From: JAAAPF01 sp964481035
GTDB taxonomy: Bacteria > Pseudomonadota > Alphaproteobacteria > Geminicoccales > Geminicoccaceae
DNA length: 19,092 nt
NCBI GenBank assembly: GCA_964481035.1
Contig: CAYZSE010000063.1
Span: 1-19,092, forward strand
Direction: 5' to 3'
Below the pieces are notes generated by a model that worked only from the letters and a program-made list of their open reading frames with translations, was not told the origin of the DNA and made no database searches. Of this stretch, positions 1-7,813 are shown one piece after another. Position numbers and translations under genes: made by a program. The number at the start of each line of letters is the position of its first letter. Positions within the stretch are counted from its first letter, which is position 1.

Positions 1-1386
1 GACGAGGTTGCCGCCGGCCCAGTCGGCGATCATGAGCGAGAAGGTGTTGCCGATGCCGGCCGTGGCGATGACGTTGACGACGAGGCCGACCGAGCAGAGC
101 AGGATGGCCGTGAGGATCATGTTGCGGGCACCGAGCGCGAGCGCGTCCAGGATCGCCCGCGGCCCCATCGGGTGGCGGGTCAACCAGGACGAGACGACGA
201 TGGCGCCGATGCCGACGACCGCGGCGTAGGTGGGCGTGAAGCCGGCGACCAGCAGCGCGATGAGCACGGCGATCGGGATGACGAAGGAGGCACCGGCGTT
301 CTTGAAGGCGTCTTTGAGGCTCGGCCCGTCGGCGGCGGCGGCGACGAGCCCCTGGCGCTTGGCCTCGATGCGGACGAAGTAGCCGACCGAGGCGAAGTAG
401 AGGAGCGCCGGCAGGAGGGCCACGGCGATGATGACCTCGTAAGCGATCTGGGTGTAGCTCGCCATGACGAAGGCGCCGGCCCCCATGATCGGCGGCATGA
501 GCTGGCCGCCCGTGGAGGCCGCCGCCTCGACGCCGCCGGCGAAGGCGGGCGGGTAGCCGTTGCGCTTCATCAAGGGGATGGTGATGACGCCGGTGGAGGC
601 GGTGTTGGCGACGACCGAGCCCGAGATCGTGCCGGTGAGCCCCGAGGCGACGACGGCGACGAGGCCGGGCCCGCCGACGAAGCGGCCGGCGACGGCGCGC
701 GCCACATCGATGACGAACTCGCCGGCACCCGAGCGCAGCAGGAAGGCGCCGAAGATGATGAAGAGGAAGACATAAGTGGAGCTGATCCGCGCGATCGTGC
801 CGAACAGGGCGTCGTCGCCGTAGATCGAGCGGAAGATCACGGTCTCCCAGGAGAGCCCGCGAAAGGCGAAGACGCCGCCGATGTACTGGCCCCACCAGGC
901 GACGTAGGTGAGGGCGAGGACGATCAGGATCGGGATGATGACCCCGGTGGTGCGCCGGGTCAGCTCGACGGCGCCGACGATCACGACGAGGGCCGCGAGC
1001 CAGTCGGCCGGGGCGAGCCGGACGCCGCGGGCGTAGATGTCGTTCTCGGCGAAGGCGAGGTGCAGCGCCGCCGCGGCGACCGCGAGACCGAAGGCGAGGT
1101 CGGCCCACTGCCAGGCCCGGCTCGACTTGAAGCGCTCGGCGTTCCAGAGCGGGAAGTAGAGGGTGCAGAGCAGGGCGAAGCCGGCGAAATGGAGCGCGTT
1201 GCGCATGAGTTCGCCGATGTCGCCGGCGAAGGCGAACCAGAGATGGGCGAGCGAGACGACGACGGCGAGGGCGGTGGCGCCGCGCCGCCACCAGCCGTCG
1301 AGCTCGCGGACGGCGCCGCCGCCGGCCTCGTCGTCACGCGCCCCGTCGGCAGCATCGCCCGCGTCGGGCGAGCCGGTCGTCGCCAT
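1..1386 (-). CDS. TRAP transporter fused permease, TAXI type (3' part beyond left edge)
   Basis: Membrane component of a tripartite ATP-independent periplasmic (TRAP) transporter, which uses an ion gradient to import an organic solute delivered by the binding protein encoded just upstream. The minus frame is open from an ATG at 1386 to position 1, giving 462 N-terminal residues with no stop. After a hydrophilic N-terminus of about 30 residues it is a series of hydrophobic segments. Two typical TRAP large-subunit motifs are visible: a segment with SGSVVANTASTGVITIP around residue 255 and GGQLMPPIMGAGAFVMA around residue 290. Having small- and large-subunit segments in one chain is usual for TAXI systems; such proteins are normally about 650-700 residues, so roughly a third is missing. 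GAGGAG lies 5 nt before the start. The substrate cannot be told from sequence. Confidence 0.93.
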   Translation of the reverse strand, partial: MATTGSPDAGDAADGARDDEAGGGAVRELDGWWRRGATALAVVVSLAHLWFAFAGDIGELMRNALHFAGFALLCTLYFPLWNAERFKSSRAWQWADLAFGLAVAAAALHLAFAENDIYARGVRLAPADWLAALVVIVGAVELTRRTTGVIIPILIVLALTYVAWWGQYIGGVFAFRGLSWETVIFRSIYGDDALFGTIARISSTYVFLFIIFGAFLLRSGAGEFVIDVARAVAGRFVGGPGLVAVVASGLTGTISGSVVANTASTGVITIPLMKRNGYPPAFAGGVEAAASTGGQLMPPIMGAGAFVMASYTQIAYEVIIAVALLPALLYFASVGYFVRIEAKRQGLVAAAADGPSLKDAFKNAGASFVIPIAVLIALLVAGFTPTYAAVVGIGAIVVSSWLTRHPMGPRAILDALALGARNMILTAILLCSVGLVVNVIATAGIGNTFSLMIADWAGGNLV

Positions 1387-1412
1387 CGCGGCTCCTCGAG
1401 GAAGAGGGCGGT

Positions 1413-1438
1413 GGGACCGGCACGCACGCGCCGGTCCC
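1413..1438 (-). terminator. Intergenic hairpin between TAXI binding protein and permease
   Basis: A perfect 9-bp inverted repeat (1413-1421 with 1430-1438, 8-nt loop) lies in the 63-bp gap between the binding-protein stop and the permease start. No T-run follows, so it is more likely an RNA-stabilising or partial-attenuation stem than a full terminator. Such stems commonly keep binding protein more abundant than permease. The role is inferred. Confidence 0.5.
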
Positions 1439-1449
1439 GGAAGCAATCC

Positions 1450-2472
1450 CTACTCGGGCCGCAGCCGCTCGGGGATCTCGAGGCCGGCCTCCTCGTAGTA
1501 GCGCAACGCCCCCGGATGCAGCGGGAAGGGCAGGCCCGCCGTCGCCGCCTCGAAGTTCATGGCGTCGGTCGCCGGGTGAATCGCCTGCAGGAAGGGCAGG
1601 TTCTCGTAGACGGTCTTGGTGAAGAGGTAGACGTGCTCCTCGGGGACATCCGCGCGCACGCCGAGGAAGTTCGGCTGGGCGAGGGTCTGGATGTCCTCCG
1701 CCTGGCCGGGATAGGAGCCGGCGGGGATCACGTAGCGGGTCCAGAGGTCCATGCCCGCGTCGGCGGTCGCCATCTCCTCGTCGGTGACGTCGAGGATCGT
1801 AAAGCTACCGCCCGCGGACGCCATGAGCTGGCTGATGGCACCGATCGGAACGCCGCCGGGAATGCCGGCGCCGGCGGCCTGGCCGTTCTGCATCGCCTCG
1901 ATCGACGGCGTGTAGCCGGCATGGAGCAGCTCGTAGTCCTCGTCGATGTCGATGCCGAAGCCGGCGAGAAGCGTGCGATTGGAGCCGATCGTACCGGAGT
2001 TTTGCCGGCCCATCGCCATCGTCTCGCCCTTCATGTCGACGAGATCGGCCATCGTCCCGGCCTGAACGAAGTCGTCGGCGATGACGAAATGCTCCACGTT
2101 CTGCCAGAGCATGGTGATCGAGCGCAGGTTCTCCTGCGGGCCGTCCGCCTCGATCGGCCCGGTGCCGGTTCGAGCGTAGTAGCCGAAGAGACCTTGGAGA
2201 ATGGCGAACTGCGCCTCGTTCTCGCGCAGGAGCCGGACGTTCTCGCCCGAGCCGGCGGAGTTGATCGCCGACATGCCGATGCCCTCGCCCGGCTGCAGCT
2301 TGACCTTGGTCAGCGTGGCGAGGGCGACGCCGACGGGATAGTAGGTGCCGCCGGTCGAGGCGGTCGCGAGGATGTAGTTGGTGTCTTGCGCTGCGCCGTG
2401 CTTGGCGACCACGAGGCTCAAGGCTATCGCCGTGACGGCGCCGACGGCGCGAAGTGCGGTTCGACGATTCAT
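1450..2472 (-). CDS. TAXI family TRAP transporter solute-binding subunit
   Basis: Periplasmic binding protein of 340 residues that captures the transported solute and docks on the fused permease encoded next on the same strand. The N-terminus is a signal peptide: Arg3-Arg4, a hydrophobic core around residues 8-22, and a likely cleavage site near Ala28. Right after it comes the TAXI hallmark STGGTYYPVG (residues 39-48). The length fits the family. The frame stays open 24 codons further upstream, but the ATG at 2472 is preferred because it starts the signal peptide and has GAGGGA about 6 nt upstream. The ligand is unknown; TAXI proteins are often linked to glutamate or other dicarboxylates, but nothing here fixes that. 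Confidence 0.95.
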   Translation of the reverse strand: MNRRTALRAVGAVTAIALSLVVAKHGAAQDTNYILATASTGGTYYPVGVALATLTKVKLQPGEGIGMSAINSAGSGENVRLLRENEAQFAILQGLFGYYARTGTGPIEADGPQENLRSITMLWQNVEHFVIADDFVQAGTMADLVDMKGETMAMGRQNSGTIGSNRTLLAGFGIDIDEDYELLHAGYTPSIEAMQNGQAAGAGIPGGVPIGAISQLMASAGGSFTILDVTDEEMATADAGMDLWTRYVIPAGSYPGQAEDIQTLAQPNFLGVRADVPEEHVYLFTKTVYENLPFLQAIHPATDAMNFEAATAGLPFPLHPGALRYYEEAGLEIPERLRPE

Positions 2473-2559
2473 TGTCGCTCCCTCATCAGGACAGGGGGCC
2501 TGCACGGCCCCTCGTGTGGACGAAGGTCGGTGGTAGCCGACCACCGCCGGCCTGGCCAG

Positions 2560-2581
2560 CCCCCTGGCTCGGCGCAGGGGG
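2560..2581. repeat. Hairpin in divergent intergenic region
   Basis: The 234-bp space between the divergent TAXI operon and the CBS gene holds a 7-bp inverted repeat (2560-2566 with 2575-2581, 8-nt loop) running into a run of nine G (2577-2585). A second small stem pairs 2525-2530 with 2537-2542. Either could be an operator or a leader structure. I see no confident -35/-10 pair. Confidence 0.3.
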
Positions 2582-2706
2582 GGGGACGGCTCGCGATTGC
2601 GCAGGATGTCGCTCAGCGGACCGTCGACCCATCAACGACGCTGACCTGGACGGATGGCTGCGCTAATCTCCGACGCGCAACGATTTTCAAGTCAGGGAGA
2701 GCGGAA

Positions 2707-3219
2707 ATGCGCGTAGGGGACCTGCGGGAATTCGACGACGGCGCGTCGCTGATCACCGTGAGCGGCGACGTGACGGTGGAAGACGCCGCCAAGACCATGG
2801 CCCAAGCCCGCATCGGTGCGGTCCTCATCATCGACAACGAGCGCGTCGCGGGGATCTTCACCGAGCGCGACATCATGAACAAGATCGTCGCCGGCGGTCG
2901 CGACGCCAAGACGACGCCGGTCAGCGAGGTCATGACCGCCGACGTCAGGGCGGTGAAGGTGGACGACGACGCCATCGATTGCCTGGAGACGATGGCTGAC
3001 GGTCGCTTCCGCCATCTGCCGGTGGTCGATGGCGACGGGCGGCCGATCGGAATGCTGAGCCAGCGGGACTTCGTCGCCACGACGCTGCCGCAGGCGCTGT
3101 CGCTGGCGAGCCAGAGCGCTCGCGCCACGGTGTCGAAGCGCTACCAGCCGGTCGCCATCGTCGCCAGCGTCGTCGCCTACACCCTCGTGATCATCGCCGC
3201 GATCAGCTTCATCGGTTGA
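2707..3219 (+). CDS. Two-CBS-domain protein with C-terminal transmembrane anchor
   Basis: Protein of 170 residues. Two CBS modules are visible, at about residues 15-65 and 75-128; each ends in the usual motif (GIFTERD 49-55 and GMLSQRD 115-121). CBS pairs bind adenine nucleotides and act as energy or ligand sensors. The last 23 or so residues (148-170) are a single strongly hydrophobic stretch after a basic/polar linker, consistent with a tail anchor that would hold the CBS pair on the cytoplasmic face. Stand-alone bacterial CBS pairs usually lack this. The start ATG has AGGGAGAG upstream. The frame stays open far upstream, but that part is antisense to the TAXI genes. The phosphofructokinase gene follows 85 bp downstream on the same strand. 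Partner and ligand are unknown. Confidence 0.9.
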   Translation: MRVGDLREFDDGASLITVSGDVTVEDAAKTMAQARIGAVLIIDNERVAGIFTERDIMNKIVAGGRDAKTTPVSEVMTADVRAVKVDDDAIDCLETMADGRFRHLPVVDGDGRPIGMLSQRDFVATTLPQALSLASQSARATVSKRYQPVAIVASVVAYTLVIIAAISFIG

Positions 3220-3304
3220 GCCGCGCGTCTCGCCCGAACGCATCGTTGTGGCGCGCGCGGCAATGGGTACTGTCGAAGACGGCATGACCGAGGGGGAGGG
3301 CCAC

Positions 3305-4234
3305 ATGAAGCCGATCGTCACGCTGACCTTAAATCCAGCCGTCGACGCCTCGAGCGAGGCGGAGAAGGTCAAGGCCATCAACAAGGTACGAACGACGAAC
3401 GAGCGTTTCGACCCGGGCGGCGGCGGCATCAATGCGGCACGGGTCATCCAGGAGCTCGGCGGGCGCGCCTTCGCCGTCTATCTGGCAGGCGGCAACTCCG
3501 GCAACGTCCTCGACGACCTGCTCGACGAGGCGGGCGTCGTCTATCATCGCGTCCATACCCAAGAGCCGACCCGGGTGAGCCACGTCGTCTTCGAGCACGC
3601 CAGCGGCGACGAGTTCCGCTTCACGCCGACGGGGCCGACCATCAGCCGCGCCGAATGGCGGGCGACGCTCGACTTCATCGAGCTGCTCGACTTCGACTTT
3701 CTGATCGCCAGCGGCAGCCTGGCGCCCGGCGTGCCGGACAGCTTCTACGCCGAGGTCGGGCGCTTGGCGGCGGAGAAGGGCGCGCGTCTGGTCGCCGACA
3801 CGTCGGGCCCGGCTCTGCGCGCGCTCTTCGACTTCGGGGCTTACCTCGTGAAGCCGAGCTCGGGCGAGCTCGCCTTCGCGGTCGGTCGGACCCTCGAGGG
3901 CGAGGCGGACATCGAGGCCGCCGCGCGGGAGGTCATCGACCGCGGCAAGATCGAGATCCTCGCGGTCACGCTCGGCCGCGACGGCGCGTTGCTCGCCACC
4001 CGCGACCTGGTGCGACGCCTGCCGTCGCCCGACGTCCCGATCAAGAGCCGCGTCGGTGCGGGCGATAGCTTCCTCGCCTCGATGACCTTGAGCCTGGCTC
4101 GCGGCAACACGCCGCTCGAGGCGTTCGCCGACGGCATCGCCGCCGGCGCCGCGACGGCGATGACGCCCGGCACCGAACTCTGCCACCGCGAGGACATCGA
4201 GCGCATCCGCAAGATACTCGATCCGATGTTGTGA
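3305..4234 (+). CDS. pfkB: PfkB-family 6-phosphofructokinase/hexose-phosphate kinase
   Basis: Ribokinase-fold sugar kinase of 309 residues, the same length as E. coli PfkB (Pfk-2), and similar to it from the first residues (TLTLNPAVD). It likely phosphorylates fructose-6-phosphate with ATP in glycolysis; 1-phosphofructokinase or tagatose-6-phosphate kinase activity is possible in this family. Visible motifs are the FDPGGGGINAARV substrate-binding segment (35-47), the LVKPSSGEL segment near residue 182, and the anion-hole/catalytic motif GAGDSF with Asp254 as the probable base. The start at 3305 is chosen by alignment and by a strong GGGAGGG 4-5 nt upstream; the ATG at 3248 gives extra non-homologous residues. 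It is probably co-transcribed with the CBS gene. A GC-rich hairpin follows the stop. Confidence 0.9.
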   Translation: MKPIVTLTLNPAVDASSEAEKVKAINKVRTTNERFDPGGGGINAARVIQELGGRAFAVYLAGGNSGNVLDDLLDEAGVVYHRVHTQEPTRVSHVVFEHASGDEFRFTPTGPTISRAEWRATLDFIELLDFDFLIASGSLAPGVPDSFYAEVGRLAAEKGARLVADTSGPALRALFDFGAYLVKPSSGELAFAVGRTLEGEADIEAAAREVIDRGKIEILAVTLGRDGALLATRDLVRRLPSPDVPIKSRVGAGDSFLASMTLSLARGNTPLEAFADGIAAGAATAMTPGTELCHREDIERIRKILDPML

Positions 4235-4235
4235 C

Positions 4236-4267
4236 GGCCCGAGGACGCGCCCGCCGTCGCGCGGGCC
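4236..4267 (+). terminator. Hairpin after pfkB
   Basis: A 6-bp inverted repeat (4236-4241 with 4262-4267) begins two bases after the pfkB stop, with partial pairing inside. No T-run directly follows, so termination strength is doubtful. Confidence 0.35.
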
Positions 4268-4280
4268 TCCCCCGCCGTCA

Positions 4281-4315
4281 TACATTGATTTTAGAAGCAA
4301 TATTATGACAAATTA
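4281..4315. promoter_or_regulatory. AT-rich island upstream of transglutaminase operon, candidate promoter
   Basis: About 35 bp of strongly AT-rich sequence stands out in GC-rich surroundings between pfkB and the transglutaminase operon. It contains TTGATT (4285) and TATTAT (4301), but their 10-bp spacing is too short for a standard sigma-70 pair. It lies about 150 bp before the first start codon. It is the most likely promoter zone for the operon, though no exact elements can be assigned. Confidence 0.25.
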
Positions 4316-4463
4316 GCGCGGCTTTTGCGGTGGTTCGGGCTTTCGCCGCGGCTCGCGGTTGCGCGCACCGCGACCGACCGCCGCGTCGACGGCCTCGGCA
4401 AGGCTTGTCCGCGGCAAGGCGTCTGGGTACGGCTCGGCTGACGCTGCGCGAAAGCACCATGTC

Positions 4464-7400
4464 ATGACCATCCACGTCGCTCTGCAGCACCACATGCGCT
4501 ATCGGTACGACCGGCGCGTCCGCCTCGGCCCGCAGATCGTCCGCCTCAGGCCGGCGCCGCATTGCCGGACGCGCATCCTCACCTACAGCCTGCGCGTCGC
4601 GCCCGAGCCCCACTTCGTCAATTGGCAGCAAGATCCGTTCAGCAACTGGCAAGCCCGCTACGTCTTCCCCGATCTCGCCGACCATCTCGACGTCACCGTC
4701 GACCTCGTCGCCGAGTTGGCAGTCCTCAATCCCTTCGATTTCTTCGTCGAGGACAGCGCGCGGACCTTTCCCTTTGCCTACGATTCCGACCTCGCCCAGG
4801 ATCTCGAGCCCTATCTGCGGACGACCGCCGAGGGAGAGCGCTTTGCCGCCTATCTCGCCGGCATCGACGCGGCCGCTCCCAACACCGTCGATTTCCTCGT
4901 TGCCCTCAACCGACGCCTGCAAAACGACATCGCCTACCTCGTCCGGCTGGAGCCGGGCGTCCATGCCCCGGAGGAAACCCTCGCCCGCGGTCGCGGCTCC
5001 TGCCGCGACAGCGCTTGGCTCCTGGCGCAACTTCTTCGCCGGCTGGGCGTCGCATCCCGGTTCGTCTCCGGCTACCTGATCCAGCTCAAGCCCGATCAGC
5101 CACCGCTGGAGGGCTCGGTCGGCGTGGACGCCGATTTCACCGACCTGCACGCATGGGTCGAGGTCTTTCTGCCCGGCGCCGGGTGGATCGGTCTCGATCC
5201 GACCTCGGGCCTGCTCGCCGGCGAAGGCCATCTGCCGCTCGCGGCGACGCCCGATCCCTTTCACGCCGCGCCGATCACGGGTTCCGTCGAACCGTGCGAG
5301 GTCGCCTTCGACCACGAGATGAGCATCGAGCGGGTGTTCGAGACGCCACGGGTCACCGTCCCCTACGACCCGCCCGAATGGGCCGCCATCGACGCCTCGG
5401 CCGCTGCCGTCGAGGAGCGCCTGCGCGCCGACGACGTCCGGCTGGCCGCCGGCGGCAGGCCGACCTTCTCGAGCGTCGACGACCGCGACGGCGCGGAGTG
5501 GAACAGCGCGGCCCTCGGCCCGACCAAGCACGCGCTGGCCCTGGCTCTCGTGGATCGTCTGCAGGCCCGCCTGGCGCCGACCGGCCTGCTCATCCACGGC
5601 CAGGGCGCGTGGTTCCCCGGCGAGCCGCTGCCGCGCTGGGCGTTGACGCTCCACTGGCGCGCCGATGGCGAGCCGCTCTGGTCCGCGCCGCGCCCGAGCG
5701 CCGAGGAGCGACCGCGACCGCCAGCCGATGTCGACGCGGCCGGGCGGTTCGCCCATGCCTTGGCACGACGCCTCGGGCTGGACCCGGAGTGCGTCCGCTC
5801 GGCTCACGAAGATCCGGCCGTGTTCCCGGGCGCAGGAGCGCTGCGTCCACAGGGCGCGGATCGCCACACCGCGACCGGGCAAGGCGATCTCGAGACACCA
5901 CAGCGCCCCGCCCCGCCCTTCGACGATGACGCCGCCCCGGCCGTCGCCGCGGTGCTCCCGCTCCAGGCCCGCGAGCTCGCGGTCGCGGGTCGCCGGCGTC
6001 TTTGCTGGACCTCCGACCGCTGGGAAACGCGGCGCGGCCACCTCGTCCTCGTCGCCGGCGACAGTCCCGCCGGTTTCCGGCTGCCGCTGAGCTCGGTCGT
6101 CGGGCTCGACGCCACCGACGCCGCCGACGCCGTCGTTCCGCTCGATCCCTTCGCCGACCGCCCGGCGCTGCCGACGCACGCAATGGCCGGCCGAGAACGC
6201 GCCGCCCCGGCCGAGCCGTCGGCGGCGGCCCGCCGATCGCCGGTGCGCACGGCCCTCGTCGTCGAGCCGCGCGACGGCCGGCTCGCCGTCTTCCTGCCGC
6301 CGACGGAATCGGCCGATGCCTTCGTCGAGCTCGTCGCTGCGATCGAGCGGACGGCGGTCGAGAGTGACCAGACGGTGCGCCTCGAGGGCTATCCGGCGCC
6401 GCCCGACCCGCGCCTTCGGGTCATCGAGGTGACGCCCGATCGCGGCGTCATCGCGGTCGACCTCCCGCCCGCGAGGTCCTGGCGCGAGCAGGTCGCGCTC
6501 AGCCGCACCGTCTACGCGGAAGCGCGTCTGGCCCGGCTCGACACGGCGAAGTTCTTGCTCGACGGCCGTCCGACCGGGACCGGCGGCGGCCATCGCATCG
6601 TCCTCGGCGGGCCGGCCGCGGCCGACAGTCCGTTCCTGCGCCGTGCGGACCTCTTGGCCTCGGTCCTTCGCTATTGGCAAAACCATCCGGCGCTCTCGTT
6701 CCTCTTCTCGCGTCTCGCCATCGGCCCGTCGGGGCCCGCGCCGCGGCTCGACGAGGGGCAGCGGGACCGGCTCTACGAGCTGGAGATCGCACTCGCGCAG
6801 GTGCCGGGCCCGGCGGGCTTCGACGATACGCCGCCGTGGCTGGCCGATCGCCTCTTCCGCGATCTGCTGGTCGCTCCCGACGGCGACGCGCGGGGTGGCG
6901 AGATCTGTATCGACCGGCTCTACCACCCGGGCGATTCGTTACGCCGGCGCGGGCTGGTCGCGTTTCGCGCCTTCGAGATGCCTCCCCATCCCGAGATGAG
7001 CCTCGTCCAGCACCTGCTGCTGCGGGCGCTCGTCGCCTGGTTCTGGCGCGAGCCCTACACCCGGCCGCTGGAGCGCTTCGACGCGGCGCTGCACGACCGC
7101 TTCATGCTGCCCGAGGTCGTCTGGGCGGACCTCGAGGCCGTGCTCGCCGAGCTGGCGGCTGCGGGCTTTCATCTCGCGCCGACGTGGTTTCGCCCGCACT
7201 TCGAGTTCCGCTTCCCGCGCTATGGCGAGGTCGAGGCGGCGGGTCTGCGGATCGAGCTGCGCGCCGCGCTCGAGCCCTGGCAGCCGCTCGCCCTTACCGG
7301 CGCGGGCGATTCGGCCGGGCGCGCCGTCGACGACTCGCTGGAACGCCTCGAGGTGAAGGTCGAGGGGGCCGAGAATTCCCGCCTCGTCGTCGCCTGCAAC

Positions 7401-7769
7401 GGCTGGCGCCTGCCGCTGCAGGACATCGGCCGCGGCCAGGCCGTGGCCGGTGTCCGCTTTCGCGCCTGGCGGCCGCCGTCTTGCCTGCACCCGACCATCG
7501 GCGTGCACGGCCCGCTGGTCTTCGATGTCGTCGACACGGCGGCCGCGCGCGCCGTCGGCGGCTGCACCTATCACGTCACCCATCCCGGCGGACGCAACTA
7601 CACGACCTTGCCCGTCAACGCCTTGGAGGCCCACGCCCGGCGCCATGCCCGCTTTCAGGCGAGCGGCCACACGCCGGGCCCGATCCGGCCGCGCACCGCG
7701 CCGCCGCACCCCGAAGCGCCCTGGACGCTCGATTTGCGCCGGACCACCTCTGGCCGGTCGCGGACTTAG
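4464..7769 (+). CDS. Transglutaminase-like protease/ligase with DUF2126 domain
   Basis: Large cytoplasmic-looking protein of 1101 residues with no signal peptide. Domains in order: bacterial transglutaminase N-terminal region (about 1-90), transglutaminase-like papain-fold core (about 130-255) with an intact triad Cys180 (RGSCRDSAW), His229 (DLHAWVEV) and Asp245 (GLDPTSG), then a long DUF2126 region (about 340-1090). DUF2126 hallmarks are AEWNSAALGPTK, GGGHRIVLGG, NHPALSFLFS, RAFEMPPHPEMSL and GGCTYHVTHPGGRNY. The chemistry is probably thiol-based amide/peptide cleavage or transfer; the substrate is unknown. The ATG at 4464 is chosen because family members begin MTIHVAL; there is no clear Shine-Dalgarno. 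A linker near residues 460-500 looks poorly conserved. It is the first of three genes, with the next start 44 nt after its stop. Related to the M. tuberculosis Rv2566-type cluster (from memory). Confidence 0.93.
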   Translation: MTIHVALQHHMRYRYDRRVRLGPQIVRLRPAPHCRTRILTYSLRVAPEPHFVNWQQDPFSNWQARYVFPDLADHLDVTVDLVAELAVLNPFDFFVEDSARTFPFAYDSDLAQDLEPYLRTTAEGERFAAYLAGIDAAAPNTVDFLVALNRRLQNDIAYLVRLEPGVHAPEETLARGRGSCRDSAWLLAQLLRRLGVASRFVSGYLIQLKPDQPPLEGSVGVDADFTDLHAWVEVFLPGAGWIGLDPTSGLLAGEGHLPLAATPDPFHAAPITGSVEPCEVAFDHEMSIERVFETPRVTVPYDPPEWAAIDASAAAVEERLRADDVRLAAGGRPTFSSVDDRDGAEWNSAALGPTKHALALALVDRLQARLAPTGLLIHGQGAWFPGEPLPRWALTLHWRADGEPLWSAPRPSAEERPRPPADVDAAGRFAHALARRLGLDPECVRSAHEDPAVFPGAGALRPQGADRHTATGQGDLETPQRPAPPFDDDAAPAVAAVLPLQARELAVAGRRRLCWTSDRWETRRGHLVLVAGDSPAGFRLPLSSVVGLDATDAADAVVPLDPFADRPALPTHAMAGRERAAPAEPSAAARRSPVRTALVVEPRDGRLAVFLPPTESADAFVELVAAIERTAVESDQTVRLEGYPAPPDPRLRVIEVTPDRGVIAVDLPPARSWREQVALSRTVYAEARLARLDTAKFLLDGRPTGTGGGHRIVLGGPAAADSPFLRRADLLASVLRYWQNHPALSFLFSRLAIGPSGPAPRLDEGQRDRLYELEIALAQVPGPAGFDDTPPWLADRLFRDLLVAPDGDARGGEICIDRLYHPGDSLRRRGLVAFRAFEMPPHPEMSLVQHLLLRALVAWFWREPYTRPLERFDAALHDRFMLPEVVWADLEAVLAELAAAGFHLAPTWFRPHFEFRFPRYGEVEAAGLRIELRAALEPWQPLALTGAGDSAGRAVDDSLERLEVKVEGAENSRLVVACNGWRLPLQDIGRGQAVAGVRFRAWRPPSCLHPTIGVHGPLVFDVVDTAAARAVGGCTYHVTHPGGRNYTTLPVNALEAHARRHARFQASGHTPGPIRPRTAPPHPEAPWTLDLRRTTSGRSRT

Positions 7770-7813
7770 CGGGTAGCAACGAACGGTCCGCAGCCCTTCG
7801 AAACGGAACCGCG

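Noticed and set aside
172..2706. Long plus-strand frame joined in frame to the CBS gene (apparent 1015-residue protein)
   Set aside because: The upstream part is Gly/Asp/Arg-rich and exactly antisense to the TAXI permease and binding protein, which show clear homology. Only 2707-3219 is real.
4278..6926. 882-codon minus-strand frame
   Set aside because: Arg/Gly-rich shadow antisense to the transglutaminase-DUF2126 gene; no family resemblance.
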